Shown: positions 22,475 to 34,989 of the stretch, piece after piece
Layout: each line of letters begins with the position of its first letter
How positions within the stretch are numbered: the first letter of the stretch is position 1
DNA from: Combretum micranthum
Lineage: Eukaryota; Streptophyta; Magnoliopsida; Myrtales; Combretaceae
Length of the DNA stretch: 64,000 nt
Assembly (NCBI GenBank): GCA_024138025.1
Contig: JAMXBD010000366.1
Coordinates: forward strand, 1 to 64,000
Direction of reading: 5' to 3'
Made by a program: the position numbers and the translations under genes
The notes under the pieces: model-generated
Databases searched by the model: none
What the model was told of the DNA's origin: nothing
What the model saw: the letters and a program-made list of their open reading frames with translations, nothing else

Positions 22475-22815
22475 TGTGACATTTGGTAGGCAGAATAATA
22501 AATTCGTTTCTTAGTTTGGATACATCATGAAATAGAATTTAATGAAATTGATATGTTATTTATAAAAAATATTCATAATAATTAATGTGAATAATAAATG
22601 AGTAAAAAAATTAAAAAAGTAATTTAATAATAATCATTGAAAAATAGAATCGTGATTCGACCTTTGATAAGCGGAATCAAATTCCCCTCAAAGTTGGAAT
22701 CATCTTCCTGAAAATTACAATTTCAGCTTTTAAAAGTGTAATCAAATATAGAAATGGTAATGAAACCTGAAATCGCAATTCTATTCTAGTTTATTCTCGC
22801 ATACCAAATATACAC
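22475..22815. mobile_element. MITE-like element with imperfect terminal inverted repeats
   Basis: The left end (TGTGACATTTGGTAGGCAGA) and the reverse of the right end (TGTGTATATTTGGTATGCGA) pair. The interior has GGAATC/GATTCC-rich sequence like that of the element at 42949-43360. The exact ends and target duplication are not clear. Confidence 0.5.
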
Positions 22816-23775
22816 AATATTACAACTAATGTTAACTAAATAGTTTGTTATGCAAGTGGGTTTACTCTATATGTAGGTTTGGTCTCCATAACACTAATAA
22901 GGAGCTTGGGTAGTAGGTTGAAACTAAAAAGATCAATTGGATGACCACTCAAAACATATGTATGAGTTTGAAAGCTAAGATGGCAGTCCTAGTGGCTAGA
23001 CATTAAAAAAAATGGAACATTTATGAGAACTTTTCCATGAACTATCAAATAAGTTTCCATCTTATTGATGTTTCTAAGGGAATAATAAAAATTAATGATG
23101 ACGAGTGCCTTTAAAGGACATCAATTTGCAATATACCAAGATCTATTGTTAAGATGTCTACACCCATCTCTAACCCACTTGAATCATGATATTGAAATCT
23201 TATAATTATACTTGTCATTTTTTGCAAGATCAATAAAATGTTACATATCTTCAATATTGATGCCAATCTAAATTTTCATTTCTTCATTGCTAATGATAAC
23301 ATTCATTCTAGTAATATGAAGGAAAGGTAAATGTGGGTGGTTGATTGGCTTTATACAACCAATGAAATGTATGATCATCATTAAAGGGTTCCAACTTTAT
23401 AAAAGTGCTTTAACAAATTGATACCATGTCGAGAATTTTTTTTTCACATTCATGCATGGGCTCATACCATTTTAGAACTCTTTCTCCTATAATTGTGAAC
23501 ATCATTTCGAATGAGTTGTCACCATAAAATTTGAGTATTCTTCCTATTGCTTACTCAAATATGGTAAAGGTTGAATCAGTTGATGATAAGCTTGGAATAC
23601 AATGTAAGGGAATCCATAAAATAGGAAGTTCATTAGTAGTACATCGGGCGAGGCTCGGCGCGGCCACTCCGATGTTCAAGTTAGTATTTTCCATAGAAAG
23701 TCCATAGAATAAATTGGAGAAATGGTTTTTATGCGATATTACTTTGATCGATGGTGGTTCGATCATATCTATAGG
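22816..23775. other. Spacer, no gene confidently seen
   Basis: Mostly AT-rich. A less AT-rich stretch at 23560-23765 has an open plus reading with one stop (GIHKIGSSLVVHRARLGAAT...), but I cannot match it to a family. Confidence 0.35.
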
Positions 23776-23779
23776 GGAT

Positions 23780-23935
23780 TGACCTAGTGCTTATGTCAAT
23801 CATGGGTGGGTGGACGTTAGCTTGGCAATTGTGTTAATCATGGGTAAGTGGTGGTTGATTTGGCAGTTATGTCAATCGTAGGCGAGTGGGGAAGTGGTTG
23901 GCTGGCCTAGCGGTTATATTCGTAATGGTAAAGTG
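23780..23935 (+). repeat. Degenerate minisatellite, about 38-46 bp unit
   Basis: Four units contain variants of TTATGTCAATCATGGGTGGGTGG followed by a G/T-rich tail (near 23792, 23830, 23867 and 23913). GC is locally higher than in the flanks. Confidence 0.6.
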
Positions 23936-24639
23936 AGTAACTATGTGATGTTATGATACTATGTTATGCGGGTTGATCCCAACCAAGTCATGATGTATCC
24001 GACCGAGAGTATCCTAAAGCCTTTTGGTCATTGCATTTGGGACAATAAGAAGGAAAGTTCACCAGCCAGACCTAAAGCTGTCTTTTTTGCCCAAGCCACT
24101 AAGGCAAAAGGTTCAACTCAAGTAGGGCCAAAGTTAGGATTGGACCATCAATACCTCTTTTATCACACTAAATATTAGAAATAGTATTTAAGATTATAAT
24201 TGTTTTAATTGGAAATGCTTTTATAAACGAAAGCTCAGTTTGATTCTTAAGTTTCTTATAATGAATCTTTAAACTTATATAATAAAAATTATTCATAATA
24301 ATTTTCATATCTCATATTTTTTGTGTTTGGGGTGCTTTAGATCAAAATTTTACCACATCAAAAGTGGTTACCTTATGTTGTGGTTTATAATCATCTAAGT
24401 GCATGACTATATAATAAAAAGAGAGAGGAATAAAAAGAAAAGATTCATCGAAATCAAATTCAACTTTACCATCATACAATCAATTCAATTCTAATAATTA
24501 AATTTTGACATGAGATTTATATAGAGAGTATTGTTAGAGCATTGATTTGGAGCTTCTATGTAATGCCCTGGAACTTCGCCCATCGAGATATTGTTCGCTT
24601 TGGTTATACGCCGCATAGTTTTATCCTTTTTAGTGCCAA

Positions 24640-24718
24640 TGCTTCCCAAGGATCACTCATCATGGGATTGCTCTCCCCAAAGCAAACTTAACTTTGGAGT
24701 TCTAATAAACTCAAAGCC
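24640..24718 (-). repeat. 5S rRNA-like segment in the 3' LTR of Cassandra
   Basis: On minus: AACTCCAAAGTTAAGTTTGC, then TTTGGGGAGAGCAATCCCAT, then a GATCCTTGGGAAGC end. These align with the A box, intermediate element and C box region of plant 5S rRNA, with several substitutions. It is a relic inside the LTR, not a 5S gene. Confidence 0.8.
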
Positions 24719-24978
24719 ATTACACAAAATGACACTTCTGTTGTTAGAGTTCCACGGTCTATGTTTGAGGAGTATTACATACTCCATCACTTATAGAACT
24801 GACGCCCCCATCAGTTTCATTACACAGATCCATAGCCATAATAGGCAGTGAGGACATACTCCTTCAATTCCAGCTGGTGAACTGCTCTAATACCATCCGT
24901 AATGCCCTGAAACTCCACCCATCGAGTTATTATCCACTTTAGTCACATACTGCTCGATTTTGTCCTTTTTGGTGCTAA

Positions 24979-25057
24979 CGCTTCCCAGAAGTCACCCATC
25001 TTGGGATTGCTTTGCCCAGAGCATGTTTAACTTTGAAGTTCTGACGAACTCCAAGCC
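24979..25057 (-). repeat. 5S rRNA-like segment in the 5' LTR of Cassandra
   Basis: On minus: AACTTCAAAGTTAAACATGC, then CCAAGATGGGTGACTTCTGG, then GAAGCG. The C-box part (GATGGGTGAC) is better kept than in the other LTR. It could once have supported RNA polymerase III transcription. Confidence 0.8.
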
Positions 25058-25123
25058 ATTATACCAAAAGGCACCTTTGTGATTAGAGTTTCACCATCTA
25101 TATTTGAGGGATATCACATTCTA

Positions 25124-28100
25124 TTAAGGATTATCAAGTGTTAACTCGCATAGCTTAAGAATATATTACATGTCCATATGCATGAATGTCACGTTAGAGG
25201 CAATACCATCCCAATAAGCTTAAGACAACACGTGTAATTATATAAATCACTAATAGAACTCCAAATTATTTTATGACACTAACACTAGGCTCTTACTATA
25301 AAGTTATCGGCAATTAAAATTCTTCAGTTCTGTAAATGCACTAGGCAATGGTGCCATCATCTTACATCGCCGACATGTTGAGTAGTGGTCAAGCTTATTT
25401 GTAGCATGAAGTTGATGCTCATAATACATACTTATTAAAATAATTTTGGTCTTCCGCATGTTAATATTAAAATATCAAGCTAATAGGACTGTTTATCTAA
25501 CCTTAACTCCTTCAATTAAGTGATATGGCCTAGGAAGTGACAGCACTTTAATAATTCAGCTCATTTATTAGGATAACTAAGGAGATTTGTATGATGAGCT
25601 TAAGGTATGAATCATTGGATTGAGTTGTTTGTTTACGACTTGTCTTAGGGAAGTTCACACACTTATGAAGAATTTACATTGGCTTAGACTTAAGAAGAGT
25701 CTATGGAAGGATCACAGTAAAAGGATTCATCTTGGTTTTAACCATCCATTAGACCCAACATACACCTTCAATAGCTAAAGTTTATAAATGCCTCAGAACT
25801 CTCCTTGGTTAAGAGGAATTGAAATGTTCATGGAAAAATCGTTGCTTTGTTAATTTGTAGTCTTTGAAAATCAACATCACTCTAAATGAAGAGCTCACTA
25901 TCGCTTTTTAAGAACTATAAGATTGATGCTATATAATTCCTCCACATATTATGTGATTGTTCGGCATCCTTAAGATGGTTTACTCCTCCTCTCTTTCTAA
26001 TTCATCCCTATATACCATTGATAAGTTGATCCTTTAAGGCCATGTAATGCAAGCCACATGTAACACAGGAAACATGTGATGCATGATCACTATAACGGGG
26101 AACCACTCCACTACAACCACATTCTTGCAAGAAGTTAATAAGAGCAAATTGATGGCCATAATCATAAAATGATTATAAAGAACTAAGAATTTAAAAAAAA
26201 AATCCACTCTAAAATTCAGTATCACCAAAAAGGTATAAAAGGTGATCAATAAGAACTCAAGAATCATAAGAAATCCATCTTTAATATTCAATATCACAGA
26301 ATGTTTAAAGTTTGAAGTGTGCATCTTATACTTATTTGTATGTTAAAATAAATTTAATTCATCTAAAAAATAATAATAAAAGGAAAGCAAGTATGTGAAA
26401 GGTTAACAATTAAATTTGGTCAAAATGAGTAAAGGGTGAGATTTGGTGCACTTAGTGAAAACTTGAATTACTTGGTGCCCAATGAACTAAAGTTGGCAAC
26501 CATGTATGAAAAGTGGTTAACCGATTTCCACTAAATCCAATTTGGTTGAACTAATTTGCATATTGTTGATATGTCTTTATGGCTCTATTCAATCCTATAA
26601 CGGCTTTGGATCGTCTTCTTTGGTACGACCATTGAAGAATGTTTATTTAATTTTAGATCCATTGAAAAAAGATTCAACGAGCATGATACACTACATGTCA
26701 GAGAAAGTGGCGGGCATGTACTAATGTGTTTTAAATGAACAGTGAAAACGATGCGTATTTTTTATAAAATTGTCCATTTAAAAAATTTACTGATATTTAT
26801 ATCATGCCCAATGCATCTTTTCTCAAATTGTTGGACCAAAACATAAAATTAATCAACATGAGATGATGTTCAAATGGTTGACAATCATAGGGAAATACAA
26901 ACCTTAAATTTATCTGACATGCAAATCAATTATAATTATTAGAAGATTATGTAGATTGAGATTAGGGTTTAATTACCTAGGGATTCACCAAATTTTCTAG
27001 AATCTATAAATTAAATATACAATCCTCATGAGGTTGCAAATTTATCCCAAGAATTAATTTCCAAAATCAAATTTAGACATGTAAATGACATTTAATCAAC
27101 AACGATTATTAGGTTACATTTATAAATTAAGGCCACTTTATTGCAAGTTCATGTAAAGTCAAACTGATTTACACATAACAAAATTCAAAATTATCTAATA
27201 ATTTGTTTTTTAAGTTCTTTGATGTTCTAATTTTTTTAAAGTGTGATAATAAAGTTATAATTAACCTAACATAATGCTTCTTATGTCAAAGTAAGCTCTA
27301 TAACTTAGCCTTGCAAAGATCAACATTTGAGTAAGCTTAAAGTTCAAAGATGAAACTTTCGAGGCTTTAAAAAAAAAATCAAATTTACATATAAAATCTA
27401 GTCCCACATGACTATATGCAGAAGCTTGTGCACTAACTCGTGCATAAGCTTATGCATGTGCTTATATAAACCCCGAGAATTTTTCATATTAGTAAAAATA
27501 AATAAATATGCAAATATAGAAAATAGAAGGTCAACTAGGACTCAACAAAGACCTAGAATAAAACTATTAGTAGTAGTGAACCTATATATACTTTCGAATC
27601 CCAAAATAAAGTCCTTTAGATAGTAACAGATACCAAAGATAAGATTTCATAGCTGGTATCGAAAACTCAAAATATAGAAATGATTAAGGTAAGATTTCAA
27701 AATTATTAAAAAGTAAATAAACAATAAAGCTTATAGGTAGAAAATGATAATTTAATGATGAATTGTTAGAATTATAAATACAATGGGAACAAAAACATAT
27801 CCATAACTAACAATCTAGACTCCAAATAAATATTTAGATTACACCACTATTCTAGTTAGAGAACTCCGAAGCTTTTAGAGACTGAAACCGAAATTGGCCT
27901 ATTAAGTTTAGAAAACCCTAATCGCATAAGATAAAATCCAAAAATAATTAATCATGTAAACTTTAAATTCAAATTTGAACTCATTGATAATCTAGAGAAT
28001 TTATAGAAGCATAAAATAAATTTTGGAGACACAACTCCTAAATAACTGACTGTTTATACCTATTTAGCTTGATAAATTATCCTAAAACTAAGATAATTAA
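25124..28100. other. AT-rich spacer, no gene seen
   Basis: Nearly 3 kb with only short open stretches, none similar to a known protein. A short TGTGCACTAACTCGTGCATA-like palindromic stretch is at 27425-27450. Confidence 0.45.
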
Positions 28101-31100
28101 CTAATTAAATAATATTATATTAACTATATACATGTATTTGGTGGAAATTGTAGAATATAAGGTCGGGATGTCCTTGGATTTACAACAGTTGAATTCCATG
28201 AGCAAATTGCTCAAAATTTCTACATAACAAGTCAACTTGACTATTTTAACCAATAAAAACATCAAATTATGACACTTCATTTAATGCAGCAATTGAAGCT
28301 CAAAGAAGCTTTATATTCGGTAGAACAATTTACTCCTTAGTCAAATAGTGATGGAGTTATTGCCTTCCTTCTTCCTATAAAAACAACCCATAATTAACTA
28401 CCAAACGAGAAATTTATAACACACTAAAAGCAGCCCAAAAACAACAACACAAACCAACTCAAATAGCAACAAAACATATACAAACATAACCATTAAAATA
28501 ACTAAAACACAAACACAATACAAGCTTAGAAAACCAACAAAGTAAGGTAAGCAAAAATTCGTTTCAAGTTAGTTTATGTAATAAACCTTAGCTTAAACAA
28601 TGTTTTATTTAACTTATGATTGTAACAAGTTTGGAGAAGGGTTTAGCATCTCCATTACAACCCAAACAAGATAACACTCCACTCTAAAACCCTATTTATA
28701 CATTATGTTATGCATAGAAAGTAGGAAATTATATAGTATGATAATTATAAGATGTTAATCAAATGATATATCACGAAAAATAGTCGTGGATCATGGAAAA
28801 ACACTTAGAAGTAGCTTAAAGACTTGTATGATACAAATATGAGGAAGATTATGAACAGTGCCTATACGGCCCTACACCGGCGGTGTACCTGGCCAAAGCC
28901 GACGATGTATGTGGATAAGATGGTGGCCTTTAGGTCGACGTGCACTGGAACAAAGATAGGTAAAGTTTTTTTTTTTTTAATGTAAAATGAAGAACATCGG
29001 AGGCATACGTAGTAAAGTTGACGGCTTTGAGCCAGTGTACACTGAATAAAAAGTTATGAAAAAATTTACACGTACATCGGCATCCTAAAGTTCATCGCCA
29101 ATGGCATTAAATACCAGTATACGAGCAAATTCTCCCGGACGAACTCTGTTTCGTCCGTAATAAATTATACATATTTATATATAAGAAAAGGGAAGAGAAC
29201 ATAAGATAAAATAAATAAATATAAATATTTTAAGACTAGTAAATTTAATAATTCTTCAGTATTGAACTTTGGTAACCGTTATAAGTAGAAAACATTTTTA
29301 TACTAAATGAAAAGATGAAATTATAATAATTACTCGATAACTATCCTATATAAGTAAATATACAAGAATGGAAAAAGTAAATAAGCTATAATTAAAAATA
29401 ATGTGATTCTCATAAATAATAGATAATAATATAAAATGAGATCAAGAGAAACACGATGATAGAAATAAATATCAGTTACCATAAGGTAATCAAACTAATA
29501 AACTATATAAAAATAATAACGATAATAATAATAATAACAAAATATTTTATAAGTTTTTAAAACTATTATTTATCAGTAAATAATAATTTATACAAACTAG
29601 AAGAGATAAAACTGATTTTAGGACACTTAGACAACCAATATGATTTAATTGTACATATATAAATATATATTTAATTAGTAATTATTTATTCGTCCAATAG
29701 GTGATACTGATCTGTTAGTGGATTTTCTCGAAGACTATTACGACTAATCATCATGAGCATGAGCATGTGAATAACTCGTATCTATTATATTGTTTGTGCT
29801 TGTATTTAGTGTCATATGTAATGCAAAGATAATAATATAGTTGATGTGAAAAAGCATGATAAGAATGATTTATGTTGTGAATTGGTTGCTTGCGATGCCA
29901 ACACAAATTAATGAAAGTGTTAATACAAATATTTGATGTTTTGAAATAATATATCTATGTTTGTGTGTAATGTGTGATCACCATAAGCCTAACTAAGAAT
30001 TATTGGCTTTATAATAAAAATTATCATGCATTACACGAATTGCATTATTGTATATTCTAAAAAGGTGTTTGCCCGCTACGTATTAGTATTTCGGTTCTTT
30101 GTTAATGTTCGGTTTTTCTAAAATGTTAGTTCTTCCAAGATTTTCTTTATTCCGTCGATTCTACAAGAACTAAATGACAACGAAGGATGCCGCCCGTAAT
30201 ATCGTTTTCAAATTACTAATACTTAGGGAGTTTCTAAGGATTGATGCAGAAAATAGTCAATTAAAATACCTTTAAATTAAAGTGATAGTCCTAAAATGAG
30301 AAATCATTGATTTTCCAATGTACTTAGTCTCTCCTAGGCATGTGGGTCATTAAGTAAATATCCTTCGACCCTAAAAAGAGATCGTCAATCTTTTACCTGT
30401 TTGGATTCCATATCATCCAAGCTTGTATCTGAACATATATTTGATTGTTATATTACATATGTTTGCTTGTAAACTTATATGATGTGTAATATATCTGGTT
30501 ATTTACTAAGCTCATGGTATTGCTCATACTTCTAAAGACCTTTCAGGTTGACACTACAACCCTGGCTTGTTTCTTCCAGGACCATGACTCTGGTAAGAAT
30601 TTAAAAGCTAGAAGAATTTAGGATATTTAGGATAAATGGTTTATTTTTATTTCGTAATTATAAATTACTTAGTATATGTAGTATCAGTTTATGTATCTGG
30701 AGACATATAGAATAGGAATATGGTGTGTAATATTAAGTTACTCGAGACTGGTGATAACAGTTATTTTACCAATTTTTGGTTTGCATGTATTTATTGTTTC
30801 TTATCGATGCAACTAAGAGATTCTGTTTGTTTGAAAATATGTCATCTCTAAAGATATAACTGGTAATAGTATATATGTGTGGATTGTATACTACTACTAG
30901 GGTACCATCGAAGCGTGACAACTTGTGTTTAGCTTCTGACTTCTACATCACCATATGTAAGAGCCTATCTTCCAGCCTGCCTGTGTTCAGTTTGTGTAAA
31001 GCTACTGACCCCTGCATGACCCTATGCACAAGTAGTGTTTTGCTTGTGTTGAATCCCTAAACCAACATGACCCAGTGCATGAGCCTATGTTCAACTCGTG

Positions 31101-31310
31101 TTAATACACGACCCTTTAACACAGTGTTGTTTTTGTCTATATTGAGTACAACTTCTTCAATTTTTGAAATCCTTTCTCTAAAGCTCATGAAACTTGCTAA
31201 ATCCTCCCTTAAACTCAAATTACATTCTAAGACCATTAAATTGAAGCAAAGCCAATCTAACTTTCTACTTCAAAGATTATACCTCAAGTAACCACATCAA
31301 GCTCAAATGT
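28100..31310 (+). mobile_element. Decayed LTR-type or LARD-like module (unclassified)
   Basis: Plus-oriented block with CCTATAAAAACA at about 28374 (TATA-like), an A-rich leader, a possible splice donor (AAGTAAGGTAAG near 28545), a degenerate GC-richer repeat at 28875-29130, a TACTAAGCTCATGG...CTTTCAGGTTGA segment at 30505-30555, and a further degenerate repeat at 30870-31110. The same order of parts recurs elsewhere in the window. No protein domain is seen. Assigning it to retrotransposons is inference. Confidence 0.35.
28875..29130 (+). repeat. Degenerate GC-richer repeats (CATCGGC/GCCGATG words)
   Basis: Three loose units of roughly 100-110 bases contain words such as ACCGGCGGTGTAC...GCCGACGATGTA, ACATCGGAGGCATACG...GACGGCTTTGAG and ACATCGGCATCC...CATCGCCAATGGC. 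They stand out from the AT-rich surroundings. Confidence 0.4.
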
Positions 31311-32482
31311 TTCCTCTAAATAATCTTTCATAGCTATTAGTCTAATAATTGGATCGGATGCCAAGGAGTATACTTAACTGGTAGACTACAAGAATCTATT
31401 ATTGGAAGGTTAAGAAGCAAAACCCATGAAATATAACCTATTAAAGATTGGTTAACTTAAACACCACAACCAATCTTAACCTAATAATTAAATTAAAATC
31501 AGGAAAAATACTTAAGTTTTTGTATCTTTTTCATTTTAGGGCCTATGTTTTACGTTTTATCATTTTAGGACCTATGTTCCTAAAAATAAATCAAAATAGG
31601 ATTTCTGTTAATGATCATATCTCTTTCATTAAATCATGATGATGTAGCATCCAAAGTAATTAATTAGCTGACATGTATTGCGACAACAGGTTAACCCAAC
31701 CCCTAAAATAAACTCAAATTTAACCTTAAAACTAACCTAACCCTTTCCCACAACAACTAATCCTAAATAAGTTTGACCTATCCATAAAAATTAACCATCT
31801 CAATCCTATGAAAAAGCACTTTTGTTTTTTGCCAAAAGGTAAAAGCATTATTAATTGTTCAAAAAGCATGGCAATAAAATGTTTTTGATAGAACCCTAAT
31901 TTCCCAAAACCCCCAAATCTTTTACCACCCGTTTTCTAAAAAGAACCTTAATTTCTTACGATTCCTTAATCGTGTTTATAGAAGATAAGAAAATGATGAA
32001 AACAAGAATAGTAGATATTCTTTGAACCCTAAGAATAAAAGTAGTGGTAATATCACTTGCCATGTGTCATCTAACGTGAGTTGCTGACCAATGGGTGTTG
32101 AAGATTAGGTTTTCTTGAAGATGAAAGTGAACCAACTTATTATTGACTGTGAACTAGGATATCCTATGGCTGCTTTGACATGAATGTGTATGGTTTGGGA
32201 TGCAATTGATTGTGTCGAATTCATGTTTATAGACATGATTTTTTCTTTTTTTTTTTAATGAAGAAAATGTTTGATGTTGTTAATTTATGTTTAGAAATTC
32301 AGTAAGATTTGATAACACAATAATATTAAGTTCTAACATTTTTTTGTTATGATTATAATTTTTTTAATGATGTTCATTTGTGTTTGGGAATCTATTATTG
32401 TAATGTGCTGTAAAAAATTGACACTTGAATTTTTAGTTGAAAAGAAGTGAATGAACAATGACACCAAAAAACAAGAACTGTG

Positions 32483-32628
32483 GCTAATGGTCTTGTAGTC
32501 TAGTGACATTCGGTCAAGGTCCTCGTCTTAGAGATATCAAGTTCAATTTCTTGAGTTGGTGTTATAATAGCTCTATGTGACCACGTTGTAATTGCCCTTG
32601 TGGTCCACAGAAAAAAAAAAAAAAAAAA
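32483..32628 (+). mobile_element. tRNA-derived SINE, copy 1
   Basis: A 146-bp plus-strand element with an A-box-like TAGTCTAGTGACATT, a weak B-box-like AAGTTCAATTTC and an A18 tail at 32611-32628. It is flanked by a target duplication, ACAAGAACTGTG upstream and ACAAGAATTGTG downstream, with one mismatch and shared A-runs. It is inserted in the interior of the Mutator-like element. Confidence 0.75.
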
Positions 32629-32758
32629 CAAGAATTGTGAACTAAAATAAGTATTTCAATCCAAAATATGACATTTCTATTCAATTCACTTTATTTCCAT
32701 AAAAAAAAACATATTTATTTGTATACCATAAAATATCTTATTGAAAGTTGGGAATAGA

Positions 32759-32782
32759 ATATATATATATATATATATATAT
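32759..32782. repeat. (AT)n microsatellite
   Basis: About 12 uninterrupted AT units. Confidence 0.95.
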
Positions 32783-33001
32783 TCTTTTTAGGCTTACATA
32801 AACACACTTTGCCTATAGTTGATTAGAAGTCATTTTTTACAATTATATTGCATTTCAATTGAAAATAAAATAATGAATAGAAAAAAAATTGTTTACTCCA
32901 TTGAAATAGTTACAAGTTAAGTTTATTAATATATTTAATGACTACTTATGATAAATCAAAGTTTGTGCAATAATTTACTAAATTAACAATTTTATTGCAT
33001 G

Positions 33002-33024
33002 TCTCTCTCTCTCTCTCTCTCTCT
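33002..33024. repeat. (CT)n microsatellite
   Basis: About 11 TC/CT units close to the inner end of the right TIR of the Mutator-like element. Confidence 0.95.
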
Positions 33025-33425
33025 ATGGGAAATAAGGTGATTAAAGATTTAGGAATTCTGAAAAATTAGGGTTCTTGTTTTTCTATGAAAAAATGACGAT
33101 TCTCATAGTATTTTTGTTTGTTCACGTATTATGGTTCTTCAAACAAAGAAGGTTAATTTATAATGTTAATAGAGGACGAGTTAAGTCAAACCATTTGTTG
33201 TTGTAGGAAAGGGTTAGGTTAGTGTTAAGGTTAAATTTGGGGTTATCTTATGGGTTCATGTCAGCCAATTAATTACCTTGAATGCTACATCAACAGGATT
33301 TATGGAAAAGATAACAAACATTAACAGAAATTCTATTTTGATTTATTTTTAAGAATATAGCTCCTGAAAAGACAAAATGTAAAACATAGGTCCTAAAATG
33401 AAAAAAATAAAATACCGATTTACCC

Positions 33426-34980
33426 GGACTTGATGTGCGCAAATAAGTTGAGTCTTAAACTATGGTCCATAATCATATGGATTCTAACCTAAATAATTCA
33501 ACTAATGAAAATAAATCTAAGTGACTAGCGTTACTTGGGACATTTATTCTAATGCGTGTGTTTGAACTTATGAACAACAAATGACTTTTGAACTTAGAAA
33601 AAAAGGAGGAAAAAGTTTAATATGAACGTAGTAAATGTGTGTTACTTACTGAGATAGAATTAATAACCGAATTGATACTTAAACTTAGCCTAAATGAGCT
33701 TTGGTTGTTGCTTGGCTACTTATTCTATGAAGTGGGTACTCTCAAATTGAGTTGTGAGTATGATCGTAACTTCGGAAGGATGTAGTAGAATAGGCACCTA
33801 GGTGCCTATGGAATGTGTGCTTAAGCTCAATGGGTAGTCAATAGGGGAATTTCCAAGATTAGGTGATCAATTAGGAGCTGGAACAAAGTTGCGATGAGTC
33901 AAGTGAGGTTATAGGATCTTGCATAAATTGTTGCAATAGACCATGTTTACTGAAGGTTAGACATAAGGAAATGAATCGGATGAGGCTACTCCTTTCTTTT
34001 CTTTTCTAACAAATTTAAAGGTTTGTCAATGTCCCCAATATTTGATTCAAGACCCCTTTTGTTCCTTGTTTGTTTAGGAGGAGTCATGAGTACTCCTATG
34101 CATTTTGGTGTTCTTGGGATTTGGAAATGCTTCTTGTGGACTTTTATTTAATTAAACTACAAATGTGATTGTTACATTAGAATAGGTGCATGTCGCAACT
34201 AACATACAGGAATGTGTTTGTAAATTGCATACAAAGCTTCACCGCTCATTGTCTTAACATTTTTTGGTATTACTAATGATCTATATGTAGACTTACACTA
34301 AGACGTTGTTAGGTTTTGATGATGAGGACTATGAGGGCTAATCTGGTTAGATGACACTACTTACATAGAATATTGATATTATGAGTTTCTCAAAAGGATT
34401 ATGTTGAAACTTTATTTTTATAACTAAGTGAAAATATCAATTAATTGAACTCTAGGTATAAAACTTTTTTTAGTTGAGTTGTACTCATGTTATGAAAATA
34501 ATAGCATATGCTTTATAAATAAGAATTTTTACGAATATATATATCTCTCTTGAATAGGTCCTTTTATAGGTTTTGAATTCACCTAAATCATGGAAAAATA
34601 AATAACACTTTTTTAGGATTTTTATAAAATCTAAAAACGATTTTTCAATTAAAATTTCAAATAGAAACTCTAGACGAGTGGATCTAATTACAGTGATCGT
34701 GTGTGTGTGTGTGTGGCTCGTGCTATATATGGCTTTAGAGGAATGACTTAGTAATGACACTTAGAAATGACTTATGGAGAGATGATAGGGAGGAGGAGTA
34801 AGCAATCTAAGATAGCTCAAATGCATGTGTGATAGGTGAAGGAGTTATGTAGCTTTAACCCCACAATTCTTGGAGAGAGACAATGTGATTTTCGTTTTAA
34901 GCCTTATTTGATCTATGGGATTATAATCCGACAACACGACGACGTTTCTTTGAATCTCTAAAAATGTGTCAAATGAAGGA
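33426..34980. other. Spacer with (GT)n microsatellite, no gene seen
   Basis: A GT run lies at 34699-34715. No coding similarity is visible on either strand. Confidence 0.4.
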
Positions 34981-34989
34981 CTTTTGTCA

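Larger units (their letters stand above)
24559..25118 (-). mobile_element. Complete Cassandra-type TRIM (5S rRNA-bearing LTRs)
   Basis: Two 221-bp direct repeats (24559-24779 and 24898-25118) flank a 118-bp interior. The 5-bp target duplication TTCTA sits immediately outside both ends (24554-24558 and 25119-25123). On minus, GGTATTAGAGC at about 24886-24895, beside the 5' LTR, is a tRNA-Met primer site with one change. Each LTR carries about 80 bases resembling 5S rRNA in the same sense as the element, the defining trait of Cassandra. There is no coding capacity. The LTRs differ at many positions, so the insertion is old. Confidence 0.9.
31501..33425. mobile_element. Non-autonomous Mutator-like element with long TIRs
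   Basis: The left arm (31501 to about 31930) and the right arm (about 33030 to 33425) are inverted copies. CATTTTAGGACCTATGTTTTAC, ATTTCTGTTAATG, GATGTAGCAT and ACCTAACCCTTTCC pair in order across the element. The interior (about 1.1 kb) encodes no recognisable transposase. A SINE and two microsatellites sit inside. The terminal bases and a 9-bp target duplication could not be confirmed. Confidence 0.7.

Noticed and set aside
23551..23766. Short minus or plus frame near 23.6 kb as a gene
   Set aside because: It contains a stop on plus, has no recognisable family and no splice context.
24640..25057. Possible 5S rRNA genes
   Set aside because: Both 5S-like stretches lie inside Cassandra LTRs, are incomplete and carry many substitutions.
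28374..28560. Promoter and first exon of a host gene
   Set aside because: TATA and donor-like sites are present, but no coding exon follows, and similar arrangements recur in other repeats of the window.
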